Assembly: GCA_020634235.1 (NCBI GenBank)
Contig: JACKCB010000001.1
Coordinates: 62,001 to 126,000, forward strand
DNA from: Ardenticatenaceae bacterium
GTDB lineage: Bacteria > Chloroflexota > Anaerolineae > Promineifilales > Promineifilaceae
Length of the DNA stretch: 64,000 bases
Reading direction: 5' to 3'
Below are positions 53,880 through 62,924 of the stretch, piece after piece. The position numbers and the translations under genes were made by a program. How positions within the stretch are numbered: the first letter of the stretch is position 1; the number at the start of each line of letters is the position of its first letter. The notes below the pieces were generated by a model. The model searched no databases and had not been told where the DNA came from. It saw only the letters and a program-made list of their open reading frames with translations.

Positions 53880-55105
53880 CGCGCCACATTTACCAGGTGT
53901 TCGTCGTAGGTTACGCTGAACAGGTGCCGGCCCGGATCCGTGCAGTCGGCAACGAAGAACAAGAAATCGCTCTCCTCCGGGTAAGCCACCGCCGTTAGAG
54001 AGGCCAACCCCGGGTTGGCAATTGGGCCGGGTGGCAGGCCGGCATAGATGTAGGTGTTGTAGGTGGAATCAAACTGCAAATCGCTCAGCAGCAGCGGCGT
54101 CTTCCACCAGTCACTGCTGGCCGCGTCATAGCCCAGGGCATACTGCACCGTCGAGTCAGCTTGCAGAGGCATGCTCTGGGCCAGGCGGTTCAAGAATACG
54201 CCGGCGATGCGCGCCCGCTCTTCGTCGAGCGGCGCTTCTCGCTCCACGATGGAGGCCAGGGTGACCGCTTCGCGCACGGTCAGGCCATTTACGCCGTAGG
54301 CCTGGCGCATGGCCGGGGTCACTTGCCGGCCGAAGTTGGCCAGCATCTGCGCTACCAGGTCGGCCGCGGTTTCGTCAACGGTCACCCGGTAGCTGTCGGG
54401 ATAAAGGTACCCTTCCAGGGAGGCCCCGGCCGGGTGGTTGGCTAAAAAGTCGTAGGGCGAGAGGTCAAACTGCTGCCGTCGCTGGGCAATGGCCAGGAAA
54501 TCATCAGCGTCGATGCTGCCCGGCCGGGTCGCCGCCAGGTAGCGTGTCATCTCCTCTAACCGCCAACCTCTGAGGAAATTCAGCGTGATATCTTGATAAG
54601 GGTTGCTGAGGGTGGCCGCCAGTTCGGGAATGGTGATTTGCGGTTCCAGGAGGAAATTGCCGCCTACGAGGGCACTGTCCAATCCGTAGTAGCGCACGTA
54701 GTTGACAAACAGTACGGGGTCAGACACCAGACCGGCGGCGCTCAGGTTGGCGGCAATCTGGTTGGCCGATTCGCCGGCGGCAATGGTGAAGGGCACCAGG
54801 TCACCGGCTGCCCCGGCCGGGGCAGCCAACTGCTCCGTGCGCGCCGCCAGGTAGGATTCCAGGTAAAGGCGCTCAGAAACGCTCAGGTCAGGACTGCCAC
54901 CCTCCAGGCGGATACGCGCCGCCCCCTGCGTGTCTTGCCACCAGCCACGAAGCACAAAGGCGGCCGTAACACAGGCGGTTACGGCCATGAACAGAAGTCC
55001 CAGGCGCAGCCACATAACCAGGGTCCGGCCCCGGCCGGGGCGCTCGTCATAGGGGTTCTTGCGGGGGGCAGGTGCAGCCCGCCGCCGGTCGGCGTTAGAA
55101 CTCAC
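53867..55105 (-). CDS. mltG: Endolytic murein transglycosylase MltG
   Basis: The 412-residue product has one membrane segment (~30-52), a LysM-like region (~100-160, FTIAAGESANQIAANLSAAG) and the YceG/MltG domain. The latter has SLEGYLYPDSYRV, LASIVEREA with the catalytic Glu, FLNRLAQSMPLQADSTVQYA and YAGLPPGPIANPG. MltG cuts nascent glycan strands and sets their length. It directly follows ruvX, a frequent neighbour pair. Confidence 0.95.
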   Translation of the reverse strand: MSSNADRRRAAPAPRKNPYDERPGRGRTLVMWLRLGLLFMAVTACVTAAFVLRGWWQDTQGAARIRLEGGSPDLSVSERLYLESYLAARTEQLAAPAGAAGDLVPFTIAAGESANQIAANLSAAGLVSDPVLFVNYVRYYGLDSALVGGNFLLEPQITIPELAATLSNPYQDITLNFLRGWRLEEMTRYLAATRPGSIDADDFLAIAQRRQQFDLSPYDFLANHPAGASLEGYLYPDSYRVTVDETAADLVAQMLANFGRQVTPAMRQAYGVNGLTVREAVTLASIVEREAPLDEERARIAGVFLNRLAQSMPLQADSTVQYALGYDAASSDWWKTPLLLSDLQFDSTYNTYIYAGLPPGPIANPGLASLTAVAYPEESDFLFFVADCTDPGRHLFSVTYDEHLVNVARCRP

Positions 55106-55114
55106 AGAACAATC

Positions 55115-55615
55115 TCATGCAGTCGTCGAAGGGGTCGCGGCCGGGTCGCCAGCCGGTTGCCCGGCCGGTGAACGAGCCAGGCTGTCCAGATAATCTTGCA
55201 GCAAGAAGGCCGCGGCAACCGCGTCCACCCGACCTCGCTGCTGGTGGGCTCGCTGGCCCCGCTCGCGCATACTCTGGCTGGCCTGCCGGGTGGTAAAGCT
55301 CTCATCCCACAAGAGGTACTCAAGCTGTAAATGATGCGCCAGATCGGCAGCGTAATCACGCACCCAGGCCGCCAGCGCCCCCTCTTGCCCGTCCAACGGC
55401 ACCGGCAGGCCAACGACCAGCAGCGTGACGCCCTGTGCCGCGGCAATAGCCGCCATCTGGGCAAAGTCGGCCTGACGCGAACTGCGCTGGATGACGGCAT
55501 AGGAGCGGGCCAGCGTCCGCGTTTCGTCGCTCAGCGCGACGCCAATGCGCTTTTCACCCAGGTCAAGGGCCATCACCCGGCCGGGAAACGGATCAGGCTG
55601 CGAGGTATTCATCAT
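55115..55615 (-). CDS. ruvX: YqgF/RuvX putative Holliday junction resolvase
   Basis: The 166-residue product has the RNase H-like YqgF pattern: VMALDLGEKRIGVALSDETR, LLVVGLPVPLDGQEG, LEYLLWDESFTTRQA and the late DAVAAAFLLQDYL. It is thought to act on pre-16S rRNA processing and/or Holliday junctions. Two ATG codons in a row allow either start. It leads the minus-strand run into mltG. Confidence 0.93.
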   Translation of the reverse strand: MMNTSQPDPFPGRVMALDLGEKRIGVALSDETRTLARSYAVIQRSSRQADFAQMAAIAAAQGVTLLVVGLPVPLDGQEGALAAWVRDYAADLAHHLQLEYLLWDESFTTRQASQSMRERGQRAHQQRGRVDAVAAAFLLQDYLDSLARSPAGQPAGDPAATPSTTA

Positions 55616-55769
55616 GCCGCACTTTGTAGCACAACTTAACCAAAGTGAGAACTACGTCAGCCCTACGTTAACAATGCCTTCAACTTGCGGCCCAGAAAAC
55701 CCGGCGCAACATGACCAATTACCTAGCAAACATCACGTGAATTACCAGGCGCAGTACCTAGGTGGGCTG

Positions 55770-55778
55770 TGTTATAAT
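55770..55778 (+). promoter_or_regulatory. Extended -10 promoter, ATG 7 bases downstream
   Basis: TGT-TATAAT is an extended -10 element and no -35 is visible. The ATG of the PAS-kinase gene starts exactly 7 bases after TATAAT, where transcription would begin, so the mRNA would be leaderless or nearly so. Confidence 0.6.
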
Positions 55779-55785
55779 TCAGGTG

Positions 55786-57933
55786 ATGTCAGCTCAAGCG
55801 CAGCTCTCCTTCAGCATTTTGACTGGCCTGGCCGGCACAGCCATTGCCCTGGGTACGATGTTCCTCGTCCTGTGGCAAGCGCCTGGGCAGCGACGCAATC
55901 AGCTCATGGCCGCCTATCTGTTGTCGCTGGCCCTGTGGGGCATAGCAGCCCTGGGCATACGCCTGGCTGTGGTCAGTGGGCAAACGCCCGACCCCTATTT
56001 TCATGCCGCCGCGTGGCAGTTTGGGCTAGGTGGCTGGCTGTTGTTGGGGTTGGCCCTGTATGAGGGGCAACAGCATCCCAACCGCTGGCTGGTAGCGAGC
56101 GGTCTAATCGTGATGGCCACCCTGACAATCGTTTTCGTGCTGGACTTGCAAGGGCGCTCCTACCAGACGCTGACTATTGCCCCAGATGGAAGTTTCACCT
56201 ACCAGGCGACGCTCCCCGGGCAGGTTGCCTGGCTGCTCCGTATGCTGCCTTATCTGCTGGCCGTCGTCATCTTGTGGCACGCCCGGCAAAAAATCAGCCT
56301 GGATTTTTTCTGGGGTGGCTGCTTCATCGCCCTGGGTGGGTTGCTCGGCCGTATCTTCAACCCGCTGCTGCCAGCCTTCTCCCCTGCCTTCATGGCCACC
56401 ATTGGCGCTATCCTTTTCACCCGTTCCATCCTGCGCCAGAATCTGTTCAACCCGCTGCTAACGCTCAACCAACAACTGGCCGAGAGTGAAGCACGTTACC
56501 GCGTCGTATCAGAACTGACCTCCGATTACGCTTACGCTGTTCGTGTGGCGGCCAATGGCCGGCTGCAGATCGAGTGGATTACCGAAGCCTTTACCCGTAT
56601 CACCGGCTACACCGCCACAGATGTCGAAGCATTCGAGACCTGGCGGCAGTTGGTGCATCCCAACGACCAGGAAATCGCGCTAGAACGGGAACGCGCTCTG
56701 GTCGCAGGCCACGGCGACGTCCGCGAATATCGTATCTGCACCAAAGATGGCCAGGTTCGCTGGGTGCGGGAGTATGGCCAGCCAATTATGAGTGAAGATG
56801 GCCAGCAGTTGCAGCGAGTGCTGGGCGCCGGCCAGGACGTTACCGAGCGGCGACAGGCGGAAGAGGCGCTTGTGCTCAGCGAGAACAAGCACCGCGTTCT
56901 GCTAGACAGCATTGTGCAGCCCACTCTGGCCCTAACACCAGACATGACCATTTATTACTGCAATCAGGCCTACGCCGATCTGGTGGACAGCCAGGCCGAG
57001 GCATTGACCGGCCAGAACCTGATTGAGTTGTTTCCCATGTTTGCCCAGACCAAATCCTACACGGCATACTTCGAGGCCATGCGCTCCGGCCGGGCAATGG
57101 AAGCCGAAGGAAAAATAGGCGAGCGTTACTGGCTGTCCCACATTTCACCCGCGCCCTGGGGCGTCATTGCCATCGCCGAAGATGTGACCGCCCGGCGGCA
57201 GGCAGAAGAAGCGTTGGCCATGGCCAACATGAAATCAGAACTGCTAACCAAGGTGAGCCACGAACTGCGCACCCCCCTAAACGCCATCCTGGGCTACGCA
57301 GAAATCCTGCAAAGCGGGTCCAGCAGCCACCCCAGTGAGCGACAGGCAGAGTACCTGTCGCGAATTATCTTCAATACCGAGAAGCTCATTGCGCACGTCA
57401 ACGGCATGCTTGATCAGGCCCAGATCGAGCTGGGGCAGCTCTTCTTCAACGTTGGCCCCTTCACCCCACACCACCTGCTGCAGGATGTACACGCGGTGCT
57501 GGATGTGCTGGCCGAGCAGAAGGGACTTCAGCTAACCAGCGAGGTCAGCCCGGCGATGCCCCCCAAATTGCAGGGTGACTTCGAACGTCTGCGCCAGATC
57601 CTGGTTAACCTGGCCGGCAACGCCGTGAAGTTCACAGCTCAGGGCAGCGTTCACATTTGCCTGGAATGGTTAGATGCCGACCACTGGATGATGCAGGTGC
57701 GCGATACAGGGCCAGGCATTTCTGAGACGGCGCAAGTGATCATCTTTGATGCCTTTCGGCAGGCCCACCCCATGCAAACGCGGGAGTATGGTGGCGTTGG
57801 CCTGGGCCTGTCCATAGTCCGGCAGTTGGTAACCTTGATGGGGGGAGAGATCCGGCTGGAAAGCCGCCTGGAGCATGGAAGCACCTTTCAGGTTATCTTG
57901 CCATTTACACCCGTAGAGGAACCGGTGGCGTGA
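55786..57933 (+). CDS. PAS-domain membrane sensor histidine kinase
   Basis: The product has 715 residues from the ATG at 55786. An N-terminal seven-helix membrane domain (~8-215) is followed by two PAS domains (~235-360 and ~365-475). The first ends in the PAC signature REYRICTKDGQVRWVREYG. A HisKA helix holds His492 (VSHELRTPLNAILGY), and the HATPase has LAGNAVKF, DTGPGIS and GVGLGLSI. The receiver gene overlaps the stop by four bases (GTGA), so kinase and receiver are a cognate pair. Confidence 0.92.
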   Translation: MSAQAQLSFSILTGLAGTAIALGTMFLVLWQAPGQRRNQLMAAYLLSLALWGIAALGIRLAVVSGQTPDPYFHAAAWQFGLGGWLLLGLALYEGQQHPNRWLVASGLIVMATLTIVFVLDLQGRSYQTLTIAPDGSFTYQATLPGQVAWLLRMLPYLLAVVILWHARQKISLDFFWGGCFIALGGLLGRIFNPLLPAFSPAFMATIGAILFTRSILRQNLFNPLLTLNQQLAESEARYRVVSELTSDYAYAVRVAANGRLQIEWITEAFTRITGYTATDVEAFETWRQLVHPNDQEIALERERALVAGHGDVREYRICTKDGQVRWVREYGQPIMSEDGQQLQRVLGAGQDVTERRQAEEALVLSENKHRVLLDSIVQPTLALTPDMTIYYCNQAYADLVDSQAEALTGQNLIELFPMFAQTKSYTAYFEAMRSGRAMEAEGKIGERYWLSHISPAPWGVIAIAEDVTARRQAEEALAMANMKSELLTKVSHELRTPLNAILGYAEILQSGSSSHPSERQAEYLSRIIFNTEKLIAHVNGMLDQAQIELGQLFFNVGPFTPHHLLQDVHAVLDVLAEQKGLQLTSEVSPAMPPKLQGDFERLRQILVNLAGNAVKFTAQGSVHICLEWLDADHWMMQVRDTGPGISETAQVIIFDAFRQAHPMQTREYGGVGLGLSIVRQLVTLMGGEIRLESRLEHGSTFQVILPFTPVEEPVA

Positions 57934-58304
57934 ACAACAAACCTCTGGCCCTTATCGTTGAAGACGACGTTGACCTGGCGGCCATTTTTGCCGAAGCATT
58001 TGGCGCGGCTGGCTATGAAACTATGGTGCGGTACGATGGGGAGGCAGCGCTGGCAGTGCTGGCCGACCAAATGCCGGCGGTGGTCCTGCTAGACATGCAC
58101 CTACCGAAATTGTCGGGCGAGGTGGTGCTACGCCACATCCGCGAAGATGCGCGGCTGGCGCGAACGCGGGTGATCATTGCTACGGCGGATGGAACGACAA
58201 CGGTAGGGTACCCGGCCGAGAAGGCCAACATCGTGCTGGTGAAGCCGGTGCGCTTTCAGCAGCTGCGCCACCTGGCGGCCCGGCTATACCCGGCCGGGGA
58301 GTAA
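57930..58304 (+). CDS. Stand-alone response regulator receiver
   Basis: A GTG start overlapping the kinase stop (GTGA) gives 124 residues: LIVEDDVDLAAIFAEA at the N-terminus, phospho-acceptor Asp55 in VVLLDMHLPK, and Lys in IVLVKPVRF. There is no output domain. It is the partner of the PAS kinase immediately upstream. Confidence 0.92.
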   Translation: MNNKPLALIVEDDVDLAAIFAEAFGAAGYETMVRYDGEAALAVLADQMPAVVLLDMHLPKLSGEVVLRHIREDARLARTRVIIATADGTTTVGYPAEKANIVLVKPVRFQQLRHLAARLYPAGE

Positions 58305-58331
58305 CCACTCCCACCCAACCACAACACCCCC

Positions 58332-59891
58332 CTACCCGCCCGTCTCAATCTCCGGCCGGATGCGAACCGGCAGATAGGGCAGCCGGCCAAACCAGTCTGG
58401 CCAGACCCGCGCTGTTGGGTAGTCGCGCAGCGGCAATTGCTCATACAGGTAGGTCAGTGCCAGCCCAGTCTCCTGCCCGGCCACCGCTTGCAGCGGCTCC
58501 TCCAGTTCCAGGCGGGCCGCCATCAGCCCCTCCCCAATCATCATGAAACTCACCCGTCCCTGGCTATCTACGCCCAACACCTCGCCGCTGTAAAAGTTCA
58601 GGCTGCTGGGCACCAGCTCATACCCCGGCCGGATGGATGCCGCCAGCGCTTCATACACCAGGTCATTGGCCTGCGTGGTATCCACCGCCGTACCGTGCAG
58701 CTCCGCCCGAATCTCCAGCGCCAGCCGGTCCGTTTGTTCGCCGATGAAATGGGAGTAGGTCTCGTTATAAATCTCCACCACCCGCAGCGAATCTTGCGCC
58801 AGGAACTCATTCAGGGTGAGCGACTCGGTCATTTCGGCCAGGGCTACAGCTTGCAGATATTGCAGCACCTGGGCTCGCAGCCGCTCCTGGTCGGCCTGGG
58901 TGACGGCCCGGGCCACCCTGGAACCACCGCCGCTGATCGGCTCCAGGTTGCGCACCTCCAACTGCAACCCCAGGCTGCCCTCCACCTTGTTTACCAGGTT
59001 GGCCGCCACATTGCCCTGTGGGCCAGGTTCGATGGCCACCACGTCCGCCTCAGCCGTACCGCCCACTACCCCGGGCACCTCCACCGCCTCGGTCACCTGG
59101 TAGACGAGACGCGTTCCGGCCGAGGTGCTCACCTGGGTCCCGGCCGGGACCGTCACCGGCTGGTCCAGGCGATTCACAAACAGCACCTGCCCCCGCGCCG
59201 GGGCATCGGGCACCTCTACCATGCCCGTCGTCTCCACGTCCGCCTGCCATTCGGCCGTAACAATCAGCAGCCGGCCGGGCACCGACGCCCCACTAAAGTT
59301 CACCGAGTCCAGCAGCGGGTCGGCCACCACCTGTTTGCTCACTTGCAGGGGCACCACTTCCGGGCGCAGGGTCAGGGTGGCCCCAGGAACGGTGTAGGCC
59401 ACACCCGCAAACAGAACGGCCAGGGTGAGGAAAAACAACAAAATGGCCAGGTAACGAACCAGCCACTGCTGCCACCCCGGCCGGGGAGAGGAGCGCCGGT
59501 ACATTTCCCGCCGGTCGGCGTCATCGGGCAAAGATTTCAGGTGGCCGGCCTGCCCCAGGACGACTTCCGCCCCCGGCCGGGATGGTTTGTGCCGGCGGCG
59601 GCGACCCCGCCACCAACCCCGCCGGCTTTGTTCGGCCCGCTCCACCGTGGCAAACACCGGCAGGCCCAACGCCCTGGCCTGCCCCGCCACCCGGCTATCC
59701 AGCGTCACCAGGCCCACCTCCAGGCGCAGGCGGTCGGCATGGCGGCGCAGTTGCACCAGGTCCAGCCACTCCACGAGTAAGTCCGCCCCGGCCGGGAGCA
59801 CCAGCACCACACGTGTTTCACCCACCAGCCAATCCAGGCGGTCACAAATCGAGACAATGTCGTCGTCGTGGTCCAGGTGAATGGCGTGCAT
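58332..59891 (-). CDS. Membrane protein with baseplate-J-like domain
   Basis: The ATG at 59891 gives 519 residues. The N-terminal ~125 residues look like an uncharacterised cytoplasmic domain (ICDRLDWLVGETRVVLVLPA). A membrane segment (~145-168) is followed by an ectodomain. Its VTVPAGTQVSTSAGTRLVYQ and GPQGNVAANLVNKVEG fit the strand-turn pattern of baseplate J/gp47-type proteins, which build contractile injection and phage baseplates. No other phage or tail gene is nearby. Fold-level resemblance is the only evidence; the function is open. Confidence 0.6.
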   Translation of the reverse strand: MHAIHLDHDDDIVSICDRLDWLVGETRVVLVLPAGADLLVEWLDLVQLRRHADRLRLEVGLVTLDSRVAGQARALGLPVFATVERAEQSRRGWWRGRRRRHKPSRPGAEVVLGQAGHLKSLPDDADRREMYRRSSPRPGWQQWLVRYLAILLFFLTLAVLFAGVAYTVPGATLTLRPEVVPLQVSKQVVADPLLDSVNFSGASVPGRLLIVTAEWQADVETTGMVEVPDAPARGQVLFVNRLDQPVTVPAGTQVSTSAGTRLVYQVTEAVEVPGVVGGTAEADVVAIEPGPQGNVAANLVNKVEGSLGLQLEVRNLEPISGGGSRVARAVTQADQERLRAQVLQYLQAVALAEMTESLTLNEFLAQDSLRVVEIYNETYSHFIGEQTDRLALEIRAELHGTAVDTTQANDLVYEALAASIRPGYELVPSSLNFYSGEVLGVDSQGRVSFMMIGEGLMAARLELEEPLQAVAGQETGLALTYLYEQLPLRDYPTARVWPDWFGRLPYLPVRIRPEIETGG

Positions 59892-59955
59892 GGTTTCCAA
59901 AGAGAGTGCGCCAATTACGCGAATCAGGCGGGTGGCAAGGAAGCTTGCCGGAACA

Positions 59956-62667
59956 TCAGCTTAGCGCCTGTTCAACGAGGGCGGGCACCGCGGCCAGCGC
60001 CTCTGGCAGTTTGCTGGCGTCGCGGCCACCGGCCTGCGCCAGGTGCGGCCGGCCGCCACCGCCACCGCCCACCATCCTGGCCACTTCGCGCACCAGGTCG
60101 CCAGCCTTCACGCCGCGCTTCACCAGGTCATCGGTCACGGCGGCCACAATTACCGGCCGCTCATTGTGCACCGCCGCCAGCACGGCCACCCCGCTGCCAA
60201 GCCGCTCACGGAAGCGGTCGGTCATGAAGCGCAGGCCATCGGCGTCAGCACCGTTCACCTCGGCCGCGAGCAGCGGCACGCCGGCCACGGTCTGAACCTG
60301 GGCCATAAGCACCGCAAACTGGCCAAGAAGTACCTGGCGGCGCAGTTGCTCCACTTCCTTCTGCAACCCCTTTTGCTCCGCCAACAACGCTTCCAACCGG
60401 TTTTCCACCTCAGATAGGGGAGCGTTCAGACGTTGGGCCAGCCGGTCCAGGGTTTGCATGCGCTGGGTAACCAGTTCGTAGGCCGCCCGGCCGGTCACTG
60501 CCTCCACGCGCCGCACGCCAGCCGCAACCGCCCCCTCACTGACAAAACGGAACGGCCCGATGTCACTGGTCTCGTGCACGTGCAGTCCGCCGCACAGCTC
60601 AAAGCTGTAAGGGTTTTGCGGGTCGCCAATCTTGATGGTACGCACCACGTCACCATACTTCTCGCCAAAGAGCGCCATCGCCCCGGCCGCGACCGCCTCT
60701 TTTTGGCCCATGTACTCAACAGCAACGGGCAGGTTACGCAGCACGGTATTGTTGATGGACGCTTCGATTTGGGACAATGTCTGCCCATCTACCGCCTGGC
60801 TGTGGGTGAAGTCAAAGCGCAGCCGATCGGGTGCCACCAGGGAACCAGCCTGGGTAACGTGCGTGCCCAAATGGCGGCGCAGTTCGCGGTGCAGCACATG
60901 GGTGGCCGTATGGTTACGGCGAATGTCGGCACGCCGCTGGTCATCCACTTCCAGCCGGGCCATCTGCCCAACGCTTAGGCGACCAGCCTCAACCTGGCCC
61001 ACGTGCACAATCAGGCCGGGCGCCGGCCGGGTCACCTGTGTCACCTGTAGGACCCCCTGGCCCTGAACCACAACCCGGCCGGTGTCACTCACCTCGCCGC
61101 CCGCTTCCACATAGAAAGGCGTCGCTGTGGCGACCAACTCCACCTTGTCGCCCCTGGCCACCGAGTTCACCCGCTCGCCATCGCAGATCAGGGCCACGAT
61201 TTCCGCTTCCAGCGTTGGCTCGCCATAGGGGTCATAGTTAACGCCTTCGTCAGGCAGCCGCCCGCCGGCCAAAAGCATGTCACGGACACTGCTGTACACA
61301 TTTTGCGCGGTGTCATACTCGCCAAAAGCACCGCTGCCGCTGGCCGCCGCATGGGCATCGCGCGCCGCCTGGAAACCCGCCTCATCCACGCCAAAGCCAT
61401 GTTCTGCCGCCACGTCCCGCGTGATTTCTAGCGGCAGGCCATGCGTGGCATACAGGTTAAAGGCGACGTCGCCGGGAATTTCGCGCCGGCCAAAGTTATG
61501 CATGACGTCCAGAATGCTTTCCAACTGCGCCAGTGAGGCGTCCAGAGTACGGGCAAAACGCTGCTCCTCCTGCGCCAATGTGTGCAAGATAAAATCCCGC
61601 CGGTTTTGCAGCTCCGGATAGACATCGCCCATTTCATCGATGTATACCTGGGCAATTTCGCCCAGGAACGGCTCGCTGAAGCCAATCTTGCGGCCAAACC
61701 GGGCCGCGCGGCGGATGATCATGCGCAGGACGTAGCTGCCACCAACGTTGCCCGGCAGGACGCCATCGCCAATGAGGAAGGTTGCCGCCCGGCCGTGGTC
61801 AGCAATGACCCGGTAGCCCGTCTCGTGCGCCACGCGCGCCTGCGGGTCGTCGCCCAACAAGACCTGGACGCGGTCCATGGCGGCGGCAAAGAGGTCGGTG
61901 TGGTAGTTCACCAGTTTTTGCTGCAGCACGCCGGTAATGCGTTCCAATCCCATGCCGGTGTCTACGCCGGGCTTGGGCAGCGGCGTGCGCTGCTCGTCCG
62001 CGTCCTGGTTAAACTGCATAAAGACCAGGTTCCAAACTTCCAGCCAGCGATCACAGCCGTTGTCCAGCTCCAGGCGACAGTCAGGCTCGCCGCAGGTGCA
62101 GTAATCCGTGCCCCAGTCGTAGTGGATTTCGCTGGTGGGGCCGCAGGGGCCAACGTCGCCCATCATCCAGAAGTTGGTTTTGTCACCCATGCGTACAACG
62201 CGCCCGGCCGGGACGCCAACATCCTCAATCCAATAGCCGTAGGCGTCATCATCGCTGGTGTGAACGGTGTACCACAGGCGCTCCACCGGGATGCCACACA
62301 CGCGGGTCAGATACTCATAGGCATAGCGGATAGCATCTCGCTTGAAGTAATCGCCAAAGGAGAAGTTGCCCAACATCTCAAAGAAGGTATGGTGGCGCGG
62401 TGATGGCCCAACATTTTCCAGGTCGTTGTGTTTGCCCTGGACCCGCATACACTTCTGCGCCGTGGCCGCTCGCTTGTAGGGGCGGGTTTCTTTGCCCAGA
62501 AAGGTATCGACAAACTGGTTCATGCCGGCGTTGGTGAAGAACAGGGTGGGGTTGTCGCGCATGGGCAGCGGCGAACTGGCCACCACGGTATGGCCCATTT
62601 CCTGGAAAAAGTCCAGGAAAGATTGGCGGATTTCTTTGCTTGTTTTGGGTGTTGCGATTGACCTCAT
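59956..62667 (-). CDS. alaS: Alanyl-tRNA synthetase
   Basis: The 903-residue product has all parts. The class II core includes FTNAGMNQFVDTFLG, HHTFFEMLGNFSFGDYFK and GMGLERI. The tRNA-recognition region (~250-450) and the editing domain follow. The editing domain has HTATHVLHRELRRHLG with the first two zinc His, and CGGLHVHETSDIG with the Cys and third zinc His; this site removes Ser and Gly from tRNA-Ala. The C-Ala domain has a late GGGGGGRPHLAQAGG. The start is the ATG at 62667 after GAGAGAGG. Expression appears to be controlled by the attenuator described separately. Confidence 0.97.
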   Translation of the reverse strand: MRSIATPKTSKEIRQSFLDFFQEMGHTVVASSPLPMRDNPTLFFTNAGMNQFVDTFLGKETRPYKRAATAQKCMRVQGKHNDLENVGPSPRHHTFFEMLGNFSFGDYFKRDAIRYAYEYLTRVCGIPVERLWYTVHTSDDDAYGYWIEDVGVPAGRVVRMGDKTNFWMMGDVGPCGPTSEIHYDWGTDYCTCGEPDCRLELDNGCDRWLEVWNLVFMQFNQDADEQRTPLPKPGVDTGMGLERITGVLQQKLVNYHTDLFAAAMDRVQVLLGDDPQARVAHETGYRVIADHGRAATFLIGDGVLPGNVGGSYVLRMIIRRAARFGRKIGFSEPFLGEIAQVYIDEMGDVYPELQNRRDFILHTLAQEEQRFARTLDASLAQLESILDVMHNFGRREIPGDVAFNLYATHGLPLEITRDVAAEHGFGVDEAGFQAARDAHAAASGSGAFGEYDTAQNVYSSVRDMLLAGGRLPDEGVNYDPYGEPTLEAEIVALICDGERVNSVARGDKVELVATATPFYVEAGGEVSDTGRVVVQGQGVLQVTQVTRPAPGLIVHVGQVEAGRLSVGQMARLEVDDQRRADIRRNHTATHVLHRELRRHLGTHVTQAGSLVAPDRLRFDFTHSQAVDGQTLSQIEASINNTVLRNLPVAVEYMGQKEAVAAGAMALFGEKYGDVVRTIKIGDPQNPYSFELCGGLHVHETSDIGPFRFVSEGAVAAGVRRVEAVTGRAAYELVTQRMQTLDRLAQRLNAPLSEVENRLEALLAEQKGLQKEVEQLRRQVLLGQFAVLMAQVQTVAGVPLLAAEVNGADADGLRFMTDRFRERLGSGVAVLAAVHNERPVIVAAVTDDLVKRGVKAGDLVREVARMVGGGGGGRPHLAQAGGRDASKLPEALAAVPALVEQALS

Positions 62668-62721
62668 GTGCCTCTCTCTCTTGTGAAATTCGTCGCGGAA
62701 TTTTACCGCAGAGTACGCCAG

Positions 62722-62764
62722 AAATAAAAAACCGCCAGACCGAAGCTTGTTCAGTCTGGCGGTT
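62722..62764 (-). terminator. Attenuator terminator in the alaS leader
   Basis: On the transcript AACCGCCAGACTGAA pairs with TTCGGTCTGGCGGTT over 15 bp (one G-U pair) around a CAAGC loop, followed by TTTTATTT. It lies 55 bases before the alaS start and after the leader peptide, in the position of a transcription attenuator. The 5' arm is also complementary to the end of the leader-peptide coding sequence. Confidence 0.92.
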
Positions 62765-62792
62765 CCTCGCCTGGGGGTGTTGAATTGGCAAC

Positions 62793-62879
62793 TCAGGCAA
62801 ACCGTCTAACCAGACTGATGGGCTGGCTAGCGGCGGCGGCCTCGTTATAGGAGTCGTGAGTTGCGGTTCGTTGAATCAT
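62793..62879 (-). CDS. alaS leader peptide, 28 residues, four Ala codons in a row
   Basis: ATG at 62879 to TGA at 62793 encodes MIQRTATHDSYNEAAAASQP ISLVRRFA in 28 codons. The run GCC GCC GCC GCT lies at 62840-62829, followed by the antiterminator segment and the terminator. A ribosome stalled at the Ala codons for lack of charged tRNA-Ala would leave the antiterminator segment free. The ATG lies 7 bases after the -10 box, so translation would start at the 5' end of the RNA. Its job is to sense Ala-tRNA, not to act as a protein. Confidence 0.85.
   Translation of the reverse strand: MIQRTATHDSYNEAAAASQPISLVRRFA
62800..62818 (-). promoter_or_regulatory. Antiterminator segment of the alaS leader
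   Basis: TCAGTCTGG and CGGTT, separated by 5 bases (TTAGA), are together fully complementary to AACCGCCAGACTGA, the 5' arm of the terminator (62764-62751). Pairing gives 14 bp with one bulge and would block terminator formation. The segment lies within the last codons of the leader peptide, after the Ala codons. Confidence 0.8.
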
Positions 62880-62886
62880 GGTGAAA

Positions 62887-62915
62887 ATAGTAGCAGACCC
62901 GGCCGGGAAAGTCAA
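62887..62915 (-). promoter_or_regulatory. alaS promoter
   Basis: TTGACT (62915-62910) and TACTAT (62892-62887) are 17 bases apart. The spacer contains CCCGGCCGGG. The leader-peptide ATG follows 7 bases after the -10 box. Confidence 0.85.
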
Positions 62916-62924
62916 CGTTCTAGT

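Noticed and set aside
58437..59780. 447-codon plus-strand frame
   Set aside because: Antisense to the baseplate-J-like gene; composition is that of a shadow frame.
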